Origin: Candidatus Avelusimicrobium vaccinum
GTDB lineage: Bacteria; Elusimicrobiota; Elusimicrobia; Elusimicrobiales; Elusimicrobiaceae
Length of the DNA stretch: 54,149 nt
Assembly: GCA_902794895.1 (NCBI GenBank)
Contig: CADBIY010000008.1
Span: forward strand, 1-54,149
Reading direction: 5' to 3'
The notes under the pieces are model-generated. The model saw nothing but the letters and a program-made list of their open reading frames with translations, had not been told where the DNA came from and searched no databases. This document shows, one piece after another, positions 26,181-34,460 of the stretch; position 1 is the first letter of the stretch, and every line of letters begins with the position of its first letter. The position numbers and the translations under genes were made by a program.

Positions 26181-28270
26181 AAAAAGCAGTTACAAAACAA
26201 TTTCTCAAACAGATCCAGCCGTATGTAACCGAAAATCCTTCCATATTAAGCCGCCGATTGGCGGCTTTATGGCTGGAGAAATACTCAAAATCTCCTATAT
26301 CTAAACAACTACTTTCCAATTATTTTTCTTCCATTGATCATACGCAACATTCACTAAAAAATATTTTAGAACGTTACCCCGTTGGCCTGGAAGGAGCATC
26401 CAATCATATCACACCCGAAATTATAGCCTTGCTAGATGAATTCTTTTCCACAAAACCACATACACAGGGCATTTTTTATACCCCTTATGACTTAGCACAG
26501 TTACTGGCCCGGGAACTCTTAAATACTTGGCTAAAAAAATGCGGTTATACCCTTACGCATCTTCCGATTACAGACTCACCCCAATCTCTTCATTTAGATC
26601 GGAAGTTAGCACAGATACGCGTTTGTGATCCGTGTGTAGGAGCAGGGGGATTATTAGTTCCTTTTTGGTTAGAATTAACGGACTTGCGTTTGAGGCTTTC
26701 CTCCCAAAACAAGCGAAATGTATTATTAGTGGATATTGCCCAGCATAACTTATATGCCGCTGATTTACGTCCACAGGCATTAGAACATCTTCGTCTACGC
26801 ATGGCGCTTACCCTAGCAGCCGTAGGGGCCGACATCCCAACCCATTTACTTCCACATTGTTTTGCGGGGGATGCTTTAGCCGGAAACCGCCAATCTATAT
26901 GGCAACGTCACTTTCCAGACATTTTTAGACAAGGAGGCTTTGATATTCTACTACAAAACCCTCCTTACCTTGGGCAAAAACATCATCGCGTATTATTTAG
27001 TAAATTGCGCCAAAATAAACGGTGGCAAAATAAAATTCTCCCGAAAGGAGACCTTTTATATTTATTTTTTTATCTGGGAATGGAACTATTAAAAAAAGGA
27101 GGACTGATGGGGCTAATTACCACGTCCTATTTTACCCATGCTCAATCAGCCGTTTCCTTGCGCCAAACACTTCAACAAAATACGGTTTGTCATCGTTTGA
27201 TTGATTTTGAAGATAAACGGCTGTTTGATACAGCACCCGGGCAACAGAGTCTGCTCTCTATTTTTGAATGTGCCCAGAATCCAACGGCACGATGCATTTG
27301 CGGACTTCCTCCTCATCAACGTCCGTGCGGGCAAACTCAATTGTATGAAGGGAAAGAATATTTGCTGCAAACACGTCCGCTAGACGATTTCCTCCGGAAA
27401 ATTTTAAGAAAAATGGAAAATGCACCCTATCAATTAGGTTCGGTTTGCCGCATTACCAACGGCCTAATGACTGGTTGCGATAAAATCACAAAGCGCCATC
27501 TTTCACAACATCATTTACCCGGAGTAGTTGCGGGGGATGGGGTATTTGTGCTGTCTAAACAAGAGGTGGCCTCTCTCATGCTCACCCCGACAGAAAAAAG
27601 TAAACTAAAACCGTTTTATAAAAACTCTGATATACAGAGATATAGAACCAGCCACAAGCCGCCTTATTTTTTAATTGATTTTTTCTACCCCAACGACCGT
27701 GAAACCGATTTTTCACAATATCCTCATTTAATGAATCATTTAGCCAAATTTAAAACCGTGCTGCTTGCACGGAAACAAAACAATAACGGTATTGATAAAC
27801 AACTGGCGCAGGGAAAATATTGGTTTGCTTCCGTCCGGCGGAAAATGAATTTTGAAACCGATAAATTAGTCATTCCGCAACGTGCCCGCACGAACACCGT
27901 TGCCTATGCACCCGGCCCGTGGTACGCCAGCAGTGATGTTTATTTTATCACAGCCCCGCAAGGTCCTTTTTCTCTTTGGTTTTTACTGGGATTATTGAAT
28001 ACCCATCTCTACTACTTATGGCTTTTCTACCGGGGAAAACGGAAAGGGAAATTATTAGAACTCTACACGGGTCCCTTAAGTCAAATACCCGTACCCAATA
28101 CCTCTCCGGAAGAAATAGCCGTCATTGAACAACTCGCACTGGCACAATATCGGCATTATACCCAAGCACGTCAAGAACAACTTAACCATCTGGTAGCCGT
28201 ACTTTTTCAACTATCGGCTGACGAAGAATCTGTGGTTCAACAATTCGTTAGCCAACACGCAAATTCGTAA
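26177..28270 (+). CDS. Adenine-specific DNA methyltransferase, Eco57I/TaqI-like, orphan
   Basis: The 697-residue protein has an N-terminal helical part, then GIFYTPYDLAQLL (about residue 98), the AdoMet-binding CDPCVGAGGLL (about 150) and the catalytic LLQNPPY (about 259-264) of N6-adenine methyltransferases. It ends in a long TaqI-like specificity region (KPFYKNSDIQRY, WYASSDVYFI). No nuclease motif or separate endonuclease gene is present, so it is probably a solitary methyltransferase. It is fused into an operon of secreted proteins by an ATGA overlap, an odd partner. Confidence 0.85.
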   Translation: MKKAVTKQFLKQIQPYVTENPSILSRRLAALWLEKYSKSPISKQLLSNYFSSIDHTQHSLKNILERYPVGLEGASNHITPEIIALLDEFFSTKPHTQGIFYTPYDLAQLLARELLNTWLKKCGYTLTHLPITDSPQSLHLDRKLAQIRVCDPCVGAGGLLVPFWLELTDLRLRLSSQNKRNVLLVDIAQHNLYAADLRPQALEHLRLRMALTLAAVGADIPTHLLPHCFAGDALAGNRQSIWQRHFPDIFRQGGFDILLQNPPYLGQKHHRVLFSKLRQNKRWQNKILPKGDLLYLFFYLGMELLKKGGLMGLITTSYFTHAQSAVSLRQTLQQNTVCHRLIDFEDKRLFDTAPGQQSLLSIFECAQNPTARCICGLPPHQRPCGQTQLYEGKEYLLQTRPLDDFLRKILRKMENAPYQLGSVCRITNGLMTGCDKITKRHLSQHHLPGVVAGDGVFVLSKQEVASLMLTPTEKSKLKPFYKNSDIQRYRTSHKPPYFLIDFFYPNDRETDFSQYPHLMNHLAKFKTVLLARKQNNNGIDKQLAQGKYWFASVRRKMNFETDKLVIPQRARTNTVAYAPGPWYASSDVYFITAPQGPFSLWFLLGLLNTHLYYLWLFYRGKRKGKLLELYTGPLSQIPVPNTSPEEIAVIEQLALAQYRHYTQARQEQLNHLVAVLFQLSADEESVVQQFVSQHANS

Positions 28271-28346
28271 CTATTTAATTCTGTGTAAAAATTCTTTTTT
28301 TATTGTATACTGAAAAAGGAAGTTATTTTCATTTAAGGAGAAACTC

Positions 28347-28688
28347 ATGAACGCAATCAATACGTATTTTATTGATGTGATCAAAAATCATTATTTTGAC
28401 TTTAACGGCCGGGCAACCCGCACCCAATTCTGGATGTTTGTTTTGTTCTCGGTAATTTTAGGAATTGTGTTAGGGCTTTTATCAACATTGATTGGGGAAA
28501 AAGCCGGTACCGTTTTGCTCGCTGTAGTCAACTTGGCTTTATTACTGCCCAGTCTGGGCATTGCCGTCCGCCGCTTGCATGACATTGGCCGTTCCGGTTG
28601 GTGGTTATTACTCGCTTTTATTCCGTTTATTAACTTCATCGGCGGTATTGTACTTTTAGTATTTTACGTATTGCCCAGCAAAAACTAA
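28347..28688 (+). CDS. DUF805 membrane protein
   Basis: The 113-residue protein has the DUF805 pattern: YFDFNGRATRTQFWMFVLF, then AVRRLHDIGRSGWW and FYVLPSKN, with three to four membrane segments. The function of the family is unknown. AAGGAG lies seven bases before the ATG and TATACT (28306-28311) is a likely -10. A terminator at 28701-28730 ends the transcript. Confidence 0.85.
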   Translation: MNAINTYFIDVIKNHYFDFNGRATRTQFWMFVLFSVILGIVLGLLSTLIGEKAGTVLLAVVNLALLLPSLGIAVRRLHDIGRSGWWLLLAFIPFINFIGGIVLLVFYVLPSKN

Positions 28689-28700
28689 CTTTGAGTGGAG

Positions 28701-28730
28701 ATACCGCCCGGAAACGGGCGGTATTTTTTT
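28701..28730 (+). terminator. Terminator between DUF805 and HD genes
   Basis: The hairpin ATACCGCCCG-GAAA-CGGGCGGTAT is followed by T6, and the T-run touches the ATG of the HD gene at 28731. Confidence 0.8.
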
Positions 28731-29318
28731 ATGATAAAAACCGCTATTTCACGAGAGCAAGCGCTTCAACTGCTAAAAAAATATAATAAAGAGCCTTTTC
28801 ACTTATTGCACGCACTAACGGTGGAAGCCGTCATGCGTTATTTTGCAAACACCTTAGGCCACGCGGAGGAAGCCGATTTTTGGGCCTTGTGCGGGCTACT
28901 TCACGACGTGGATTTTGAACAATATCCCAACGAACATTGCAAAAAAGCACCGGATCTGTTAGCCGAAATTCAAGCCGAGCCGGAACTCGTGCGCGCCATT
29001 TGCAGTCACGGTTACGGAATTTGTACCGATATTAAGCCGGAGCATGAAATGGAAAAAATTTTATTTGCTACGGATGAATTAACTGGCTTAATCGGGGCGG
29101 CGGCCAAAATGCGTCCCTCTAAAAGCACGCAGGATATGGAACTATCCAGTTTAAAGAAAAAGTTTAAGGATAAAAAATTTGCCGCCGGTTGCTCGCGCGA
29201 CGTCATCAAGCAAGGGGCGGAACTTCTAGGTTGGAAATTAGACAAATTACTGGATGAAACATTAAAAGCCATGCGTGAAACGGAACAAACGGTTTTACAA
29301 GAAACAAAGTCTATCTAA
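28731..29318 (+). CDS. HD-domain protein (predicted phosphohydrolase)
   Basis: The protein has 195 residues and the HD motif LCGLLHDVDFEQYP preceded by HALTVEAVMRYF, with a further His in CSHGYG, as in small HDIG-type hydrolases. The natural substrate is unknown. I use the ATG at 28731. An in-frame GTG at 28695 would place the terminator hairpin inside the coding region. No Shine-Dalgarno is visible before 28731, because the terminator occupies that space. It shares a bidirectional terminator with the sirtuin gene. Confidence 0.8.
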   Translation: MIKTAISREQALQLLKKYNKEPFHLLHALTVEAVMRYFANTLGHAEEADFWALCGLLHDVDFEQYPNEHCKKAPDLLAEIQAEPELVRAICSHGYGICTDIKPEHEMEKILFATDELTGLIGAAAKMRPSKSTQDMELSSLKKKFKDKKFAAGCSRDVIKQGAELLGWKLDKLLDETLKAMRETEQTVLQETKSI

Positions 29319-29320
29319 AA

Positions 29321-29347
29321 ATACCGCCCGATCGGGCGGTATTTTTT
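29321..29347 (+). terminator. Bidirectional terminator of HD and sirtuin genes
   Basis: A perfect palindrome of ATACCGCCCGA and its complement has T/A tails on both sides. The core GCCCG stem is nearly the same as in the terminator at 28701. Confidence 0.85.
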
Positions 29348-30065
29348 ATTTAAGGGCATTAAAAAACGCGGTGGCTTTGACCGGAAAATAATAATCGGTA
29401 ATCGTGTCCGTAAACGCAGAAGGTTGTGGGTTTACCTCGATAATTTTCGCACCAAACTGTTTAGCAACTAGCGGCATACTGCATGCGGGCATTACCTGCC
29501 CGGCGGTGCCAACAATAATCATCACATCGCAGTTCTGGGCCATTTCCAACGAATTTTGATAGGCGGTGGAGGGAATTCCTTCACCGTAAAATACAAAATC
29601 CGGCTTGAGCACACCGCCGCACGCACAACAAGGCAAATCGTTGGATAAATCTGCCGAAGCGAGCGGGATTTTTTTGCCGCACCGCACGCAAGAAAGGGTG
29701 TAAATCGTTCCGTGGAATTCCTGCACGTTTTTACTGCCTGCCTTTTGATGAAGTCCGTCAATGTTTTGTGTGATAACCCCTTTCAAGCAACCCTTTTTTT
29801 CAAGGTCTGCCAAACCTATGTGCGCCGCGTTGGGCTTAGCATCATGCATATCGTTAAAGAAAATTTTTTTCATCTCCCGCCACGACTCTTGCGGATGTGC
29901 CTCAAAAAAATTGATTTCAATATATTTCGGGTCATATTGATTCCACAGTCCGCCCACCCCGGTAAAGGGAGCAATTCCGCTTTCCACGCTAATGCCTGCC
30001 CCGGTAAACGCCACGCCGTAAGAAGCATGTTTAATTAAAGAAACGGCCTCATTGAAATGTTCCAT
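29346..30065 (-). CDS. cobB: NAD-dependent protein deacylase (sirtuin)
   Basis: The 239-residue protein removes acyl groups from lysine using NAD. It has the GAGISVESGIAPFTG NAD motif (about 22-36), TQNIDGLHQKAG (99-110), the catalytic His119 in VQEFHG and a zinc site from CVRC (126-129) and CCAC (146-149). The substrate-selecting motif is close to class III or bacterial CobB forms. The start region overlaps the pilin promoter on the opposite strand. Confidence 0.92.
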   Translation of the reverse strand: MEHFNEAVSLIKHASYGVAFTGAGISVESGIAPFTGVGGLWNQYDPKYIEINFFEAHPQESWREMKKIFFNDMHDAKPNAAHIGLADLEKKGCLKGVITQNIDGLHQKAGSKNVQEFHGTIYTLSCVRCGKKIPLASADLSNDLPCCACGGVLKPDFVFYGEGIPSTAYQNSLEMAQNCDVMIIVGTAGQVMPACSMPLVAKQFGAKIIEVNPQPSAFTDTITDYYFPVKATAFFNALK

Positions 30066-30080
30066 ATTTTTTATTATACT
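30052..30080 (+). promoter_or_regulatory. Promoter of the pilin leader RNA
   Basis: TTGAAA (30052-30057), 17 nt and TATACT (30075-30080) form a near-ideal sigma-70 promoter. Transcription would start near 30087, giving a leader of about 250 nt before the pilin ATG. It overlaps the 5' end of the divergent sirtuin gene. Confidence 0.65.
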
Positions 30081-30105
30081 AAAAGAGTTGTACTACAATT
30101 TGAAT

Positions 30106-30321
30106 CTGTTTTTGGAACCGTTGAAGAGACGGAGGCGCTTTTTTAAGCGATCTTGTGATACCAAAAACAGCCGAAATCAGGCGCAACATAAACGGCCTAA
30201 TTACCCGTTTGTGTTGTGCCGAATGTTTATCGTTTTCACGATAAACTACGGCTGTTATGTTTATACCTATCACAAGATTATAAATATGCCAGCCGTTTTT
30301 TGTTATGTGTTCCAAAAACAG
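30106..30321 (+). ncRNA. Structured leader RNA, copy A (upstream of pilin)
   Basis: The element is bounded by a perfect 13-bp inverted repeat, CTGTTTTTGGAAC (30106-30118) and its complement (30309-30321). Inside are hairpin 1 (CCGT/ACGG, 30118-30132), hairpin 2 (CGCTT/AAGCG, 30136-30149) and an 11-bp helix (30150-30160 with 30268-30278). An 8-bp helix AACAGCCG/CGGCTGTT (30166-30173 with 30249-30256) encloses hairpin 3 (15 bp with two G-U pairs, 30181-30195 with 30205-30219) and hairpin 4 (GTTTATCG/CGATAAAC, 30225-30246). All are nested. CCAAAAACAG (30161-30170) can alternatively pair with the first strand. The layout is shared with 49620-49835. Function is inferred to be control of the downstream gene. 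Confidence 0.75.
30249..30301 (+). terminator. Attenuator-like terminator inside leader copy A
   Basis: CGGCTG...TATGTTTAT (30249-30264) pairs with ATAAATATG...CAGCCG (30280-30295) over 15 bp with one mismatch and two G-U pairs. Six T follow. Its 5' arm and loop are the same strands that form the 8-bp and 11-bp helices of the leader, so terminator and leader fold exclude each other. Confidence 0.65.
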
Positions 30322-30336
30322 AAAAGGAGAAAACAC

Positions 30337-30825
30337 ATGAAAAAAATAAACCACGGATTTACGTTGATAGAGTTACTGGTCGTTGTTCTGATTATTGGTA
30401 TTTTGGCATCAGTCGCCTTGCCACAATATCAAGTGGCGGTGGAAAAATCCCGCACAGCAGAAGCCCTGACTATGTTAAAAAATGCACATAATGCGTATGA
30501 GCTAGCCATTTTGGAAAATGGAGGCTTTGATGGATTACCACCTGCAAAAGAAATTGTAGATTGGACAAATGGAACGTGGTATTCTGGTGGTAGTTATTTC
30601 TGCACCAAAAACTTTTTGTATGAATTTGCTTTGCCTGATATTTATGCATATCGCTCTAATGACATAGCAACAGATTGCTCGCCTCTTCCCAATTCTATGT
30701 ATGAGATTGACTTAGGATTTCCCGAAAACGACGGAGCGGTAGCATGTACGGCTTACACTGATATAGGCTATAAAGTATGCAGCGGATTAGTCTCCCAAGG
30801 ATATGAGTTATATGATGAGCGCTAA
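30337..30825 (+). CDS. Type IV pilin-like protein
   Basis: The 162-residue protein has a class III signal: a short basic leader MKKINHG followed by FTLIELLVVVLIIGILASVALPQYQVAVEKSR, with Glu at mature position 5. Cleavage and methylation would be by a PilD-type peptidase encoded elsewhere. The C-terminal domain has four Cys residues that could form disulfides. AAGGAG eight bases upstream fixes the ATG at 30337. No other pilus genes are nearby, so it is a solitary (pseudo)pilin whose expression passes through the structured leader. Confidence 0.9.
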   Translation: MKKINHGFTLIELLVVVLIIGILASVALPQYQVAVEKSRTAEALTMLKNAHNAYELAILENGGFDGLPPAKEIVDWTNGTWYSGGSYFCTKNFLYEFALPDIYAYRSNDIATDCSPLPNSMYEIDLGFPENDGAVACTAYTDIGYKVCSGLVSQGYELYDER

Positions 30826-30836
30826 TTCCGGTTATT

Positions 30837-30871
30837 AAAAAACAGCCGCCTACGAACAGGCGGCTGTTTTT
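30837..30871 (+). terminator. Bidirectional terminator of pilin and aaxC
   Basis: A 13-bp stem (AAAAACAGCCGCC and complement) has T/A tails on both sides. It contains the octamers AACAGCCG and CGGCTGTT that also form the switch helix of the upstream leader. Confidence 0.85.
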
Positions 30872-30885
30872 ACACTACCCAGCAA

Positions 30886-32340
30886 CTACAAACTGACATG
30901 CCCGTGGCACAGCATATATACTGCCGCCAGCGCAAATAGCACCAGCAATGTAACCACCGCTTTTTCGCCAGTGGAAAACAACGCCTGCCCCGGTGCCTGT
31001 TCCCGCCGGGCGCGGATAAACACCGGGATACCGATAGCCAGAAAAATTACCGCCATAAATAAGTATTTTATACCTGCCGCATACACCAGCCACAAGCCGT
31101 ACACCGTCCCGAAAGTGGCCGTAAATAGCGCGGCCGCGCGGCCCTTGGACGAAATTTTAGCATACTCGCCGTCTTCGGTTAGTTTCCACAAATAACCCGT
31201 ACTGGCTAAATAAGCCGGAAGAACCATCACGCCCGTAATGGAAAGCATGGTGTTCCACGCATTGTTGGAAAAATACACCATCAAAATTGCCAGTTGCATC
31301 AGCGCACTCGTAATCCATAAAGACACGCACGGCGCCCCGGCCGCATTTTGTTTCGCAAATACTTTCGGGAAGGTACCGTTTTCAGCGGCCGCCGCCGGGA
31401 TTTCCGCCGCAATCATGGTCCAGGCGAGCCACGACGAAAGCACGGCAATAAGCAATCCGCAGTTCATAAATACTGCGCCCCACGGCCCGACGACTTTTTC
31501 CAATACTCCCGCAGTAGACGGATTGGCTACGGCGGCAATTTCCGCTTGTGTTAAAAAGCCAAACGGTAAGATAGAAAGCCCCATGTAAATCACCAAACAC
31601 CCTAAAAAGCCCAAGAATGTTGCTTTGCTGACGGCAGATTGGCTTTTAGCGCGATTAGAGAGCACCACCGCCCCTTCAATACCGATGAATGCCCATAACG
31701 TAACCAACATGGTACTTTTGAGTTGCGTGGGTAACGAACCGAGCGACTTGCCGTTTTCTACTAAATTTCCCCAGAAATTAACGTCAAATTTATTCCAGTG
31801 GAATGCAAACAGTAAAATGAAGCAGAATAACAGTAACGGCACCAATTTACCAATCGTACCGATTACGTTTAAAATCGCCGCCTGTTTGACACCGCGCAAT
31901 ACCACCCAGTTAAATCCCCAAATAAGAATGGACCCACACACAATGGACAACAAATTATTTCCGCCCGCAAAGTGGGGGGGAAAAAAATAATTCAGTGCGT
32001 CCATGGTAATCACGGCATAACCGACGTTACCGAAAATTTGGCATAGCCAATATCCCCAGCCAATCGTAAAGCCGACATACGGCCCGAATCCTTCACGCGC
32101 ATACATATAGATACCGGCGGTCAAATCCGGCTTCACGCGAGAAAGTATACTAAACGTATTGGCAATAAAATACATCCCAATCCCGGTAATGACCCACGCT
32201 AAGAGGACAGCCCCTGCGCTGGCTCCGGACGCCATGTTTTGGGGGAGGGAGAAAACTCCGCCCCCAACCATGGAACTAATCACAATGCTCGCTAGACCGA
32301 TTACCCCCAGTTTAGCGGCGGTTTTGTTGTTATCTCCCAT
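30886..32340 (-). CDS. aaxC: Arginine/agmatine antiporter, APC family
   Basis: The 484-residue integral inner-membrane protein has about 12 membrane segments. The substrate-binding opening SSMVGGGVFSLPQNMASGAS and PDLTAGIYMYAREGFGPYVGF match basic amino acid/polyamine antiporters. As the last gene of an operon with a pyruvoyl arginine decarboxylase and an OprB-type porin, it should import arginine and export agmatine, as AaxC does in Chlamydia. The gap to the decarboxylase gene is 18 nt. Confidence 0.85.
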   Translation of the reverse strand: MGDNNKTAAKLGVIGLASIVISSMVGGGVFSLPQNMASGASAGAVLLAWVITGIGMYFIANTFSILSRVKPDLTAGIYMYAREGFGPYVGFTIGWGYWLCQIFGNVGYAVITMDALNYFFPPHFAGGNNLLSIVCGSILIWGFNWVVLRGVKQAAILNVIGTIGKLVPLLLFCFILLFAFHWNKFDVNFWGNLVENGKSLGSLPTQLKSTMLVTLWAFIGIEGAVVLSNRAKSQSAVSKATFLGFLGCLVIYMGLSILPFGFLTQAEIAAVANPSTAGVLEKVVGPWGAVFMNCGLLIAVLSSWLAWTMIAAEIPAAAAENGTFPKVFAKQNAAGAPCVSLWITSALMQLAILMVYFSNNAWNTMLSITGVMVLPAYLASTGYLWKLTEDGEYAKISSKGRAAALFTATFGTVYGLWLVYAAGIKYLFMAVIFLAIGIPVFIRARREQAPGQALFSTGEKAVVTLLVLFALAAVYMLCHGHVSL

Positions 32341-32358
32341 AATTCCCCCAAGTAAAGA

Positions 32359-32958
32359 CTATTTCAAGTTTACCGGTTCGGCAAATTTGAAATTTAAGAA
32401 ACCCATACACGTCAAGCAATAAGCAAACGGTTGGGTGATATTGATATAGTTGTGCCAAATTTGAAAATCGCTGTGTTTTTCTACCCCGCGGATTTCCAAT
32501 TCGTGATTGAGAGATTTATTCAACCACATACGCGCATGACCTTCGGCAATTTCGTCATTGATAGGCGTATCAAAATACTCTACGTATTCTGCCGCCCAAC
32601 CGCCGATCAGTTTACCTTGGGCGTCTTTACCCCAGCAAACGCCCACCCCGGTAGCAATGGCCTTATGTTCTTCAATGCGTGCACCGTTTCCGGCGATAAT
32701 GGTTTCCAATACGGCTCCGTGTTTGAAGTATGGCGTTACCTGATCTACCGGAACAATGTTGCCTTTGAGTTCTTTCGGAAGGACCGAAGTATACGGCACA
32801 ATATTGAAATTTTCAATTTTGGCTTGCATCAGGGCCGAATCGTAACAGAACGTTTCAAACGGTTGCGGCGGGATACCGTCGCAGGCTTGTCCGGCTCCAC
32901 CCGTAATAAATGCAAGCGTCGGGTAGCGAGTTCCTAATAAAAGTTCATTTTTTTCCAT
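32359..32958 (-). CDS. aaxB: Pyruvoyl-dependent arginine decarboxylase
   Basis: The 199-residue proenzyme decarboxylates arginine to agmatine, consuming a proton. Self-cleavage is expected between Thr57 and Ser58 in [12 protein letters not shown], making the pyruvoyl group on the alpha chain. Other conserved parts are ITGGAG near residue 18, [16 protein letters not shown] and [10 protein letters not shown] start at the ATG at 32958, eight bases after AAGGAG; the longer frame to 33009 runs into the porin gene. Length matches Chlamydia AaxB. Confidence 0.9.
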   Translation of the reverse strand: MEKNELLLGTRYPTLAFITGGAGQACDGIPPQPFETFCYDSALMQAKIENFNIVPYTSVLPKELKGNIVPVDQVTPYFKHGAVLETIIAGNGARIEEHKAIATGVGVCWGKDAQGKLIGGWAAEYVEYFDTPINDEIAEGHARMWLNKSLNHELEIRGVEKHSDFQIWHNYINITQPFAYCLTCMGFLNFKFAEPVNLK

Positions 32959-32980
32959 AAGTTTTATCTCCTTGATGTCG

Positions 32981-34213
32981 TTACAACTGAATGGTTGTAC
33001 GTAATCCAATCACCGTGGTCAGACCTTGATGTTTGTCCAATCCGGCGTTGGGATATAACTGCAAATCCGGCGTAATGGTAATTAACTGTCCAATTCCCCA
33101 AATCCATTGAAGTTCTACCGCCATTTCACTGCTGCGCATATAAGCGGGGTATCCCATGCCGGCTTCACTCAAGCGGTTATACGCCACCCCGGCAATAATC
33201 GCATCTTGTGAATTCCGCTCCAACGGGTTAAGCAATGCAAGGCCTAACGCATAGGAATTTTTGATTCCCATGGCTCCGTTGGTAGAACCGTTGGCGCGGC
33301 CAAACAGGGCCCATTTTTCACCCATGTTTTGCTGCATATTAAACGACCAACCGTTCACATTTTCCGGCTGATCTTCAACCGAGGGCTGATAGTAGTACAA
33401 CACACTGTATTGTCCAGCTCCAAAATCAAAAGAAGGCGTCCAAGCCAATGAGCCAAACACCGTATATTTGCCGTCAAAAGCATCTTTAAATTTAATGCGA
33501 GATCCGCTGACGTTGGTGGCATCTTGATACCCCGCCGTTAACGACCAGGTTTTATTTTGAGCCTGCACATATGCCCCTAACGAAGCCGACGGATAAGCAG
33601 ACGACGCATTTTGCGAAAGTGCATAATTCATCAGCGCGGTTTGTTGGTTAGCAATATAGGTTGTTCCGTCAAAGTTATAGAGCGGAAATTGCCCAACCGT
33701 TACGCTCAGCCAATTCCAATCACCCGGCAAGGTGTGCGTGTAGGAAAGTTGCGAAAAAATTTCCTGGTTGGCGGCATAGTCATTAAAGGCCGTTGCCAAA
33801 TTGGCACGCCCTTGCAAAGTGGCGGCTTGGGCACCCCAATAACGCACTAAATTATAGTTTGCGTTAAACTGCCCGGAACCCCAGGCACGGTCCTTAAATA
33901 AATTCCACGTAACAAACGGGTAGTAAATGCCTTGAATAGCCGTTTGTTTTCCGTTGGGCGATACCCGTTGAAAGGTATAAGAAACGTCCACGCCTACATC
34001 TAGGCCCAATTTGCGGATTTCTTGTTTTGTATCAGCCCACGATTTGGCAAAGCCCGAAGATACGTTCTGCTCCGCCCGGTGACGCGCGGCCACGCGTTGT
34101 TCATGCTTAACCGGGGTAAGAACTACCACTTCTTCCGCTTCATACCACTGCGCGTACGCGGCGGAAAAACTCATCCCAAAGACTGCGATAAGTACACTTT
34201 TAATTAACTTCAT
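32981..34213 (-). CDS. aaxA: OprB-family outer-membrane porin (AaxA-like)
   Basis: The 410-residue precursor has a signal peptide ([11 protein letters not shown]) and a beta-barrel with alternating aromatic strands, ending LRTTIQL. Segments such as [21 protein letters not shown] and [18 protein letters not shown] fit carbohydrate-selective OprB porins, the family of chlamydial AaxA. It is the first gene of the operon and would let arginine cross the outer membrane. AGGAGG lies before the ATG. Confidence 0.8.
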   Translation of the reverse strand: MKLIKSVLIAVFGMSFSAAYAQWYEAEEVVVLTPVKHEQRVAARHRAEQNVSSGFAKSWADTKQEIRKLGLDVGVDVSYTFQRVSPNGKQTAIQGIYYPFVTWNLFKDRAWGSGQFNANYNLVRYWGAQAATLQGRANLATAFNDYAANQEIFSQLSYTHTLPGDWNWLSVTVGQFPLYNFDGTTYIANQQTALMNYALSQNASSAYPSASLGAYVQAQNKTWSLTAGYQDATNVSGSRIKFKDAFDGKYTVFGSLAWTPSFDFGAGQYSVLYYYQPSVEDQPENVNGWSFNMQQNMGEKWALFGRANGSTNGAMGIKNSYALGLALLNPLERNSQDAIIAGVAYNRLSEAGMGYPAYMRSSEMAVELQWIWGIGQLITITPDLQLYPNAGLDKHQGLTTVIGLRTTIQL

Positions 34214-34458
34214 GAATCCTCCTTGCGAGTAGATAAGACGGTAATCCGTCTTTATAAAAGTAGCAAGTGAGGAAATACCAGGCGAGTAAAAATTTGGATT
34301 AGTTTGCTAGTTTTCGACGATATACAATAAAAAAACTAACCCTTTTTTAAAAAGGGGAGATGATAATAATTGCTGGCAAAACCATTCCGCTTTAAAATGA
34401 TCCGTACTGTAAGCATAGCAATAAAATTATCTTTTTCTATATCACTTCTAAACTAGAT
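34214..34458 (-). other. Leader region of the aax operon
   Basis: This region carries no gene. On the minus strand it holds a CCCTTTTT/AAAAAGGG hairpin followed by a T-rich run (about 34325-34362) and, near the aaxA start, a small hairpin AAGACGG-ATTA-CCGTCTT (34235-34252). A TATAAA-type -10 lies in between. These could act in conditional expression, but no known riboswitch is recognisable. Confidence 0.4.
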
Positions 34459-34460
34459 GC

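Noticed and set aside
26177-28270. PglX-type methyltransferase of a BREX defence system
   Set aside because: The protein is too short for typical PglX and no brx/pgl genes are nearby.
30106-30321. MITE or other transposable repeat, because of the 13-bp terminal inverted repeats
   Set aside because: No target-site duplication flanks either copy, both copies sit between a promoter and a ribosome site in the same orientation, and inner helices keep pairing while sequence changes. RNA function explains this better.
30106-30321. Known riboswitch classes (c-di-GMP I/II, preQ1, T-box, glycine, SAM)
   Set aside because: None of their conserved cores could be found in either copy by eye. Only a covariance search could exclude a remote match.
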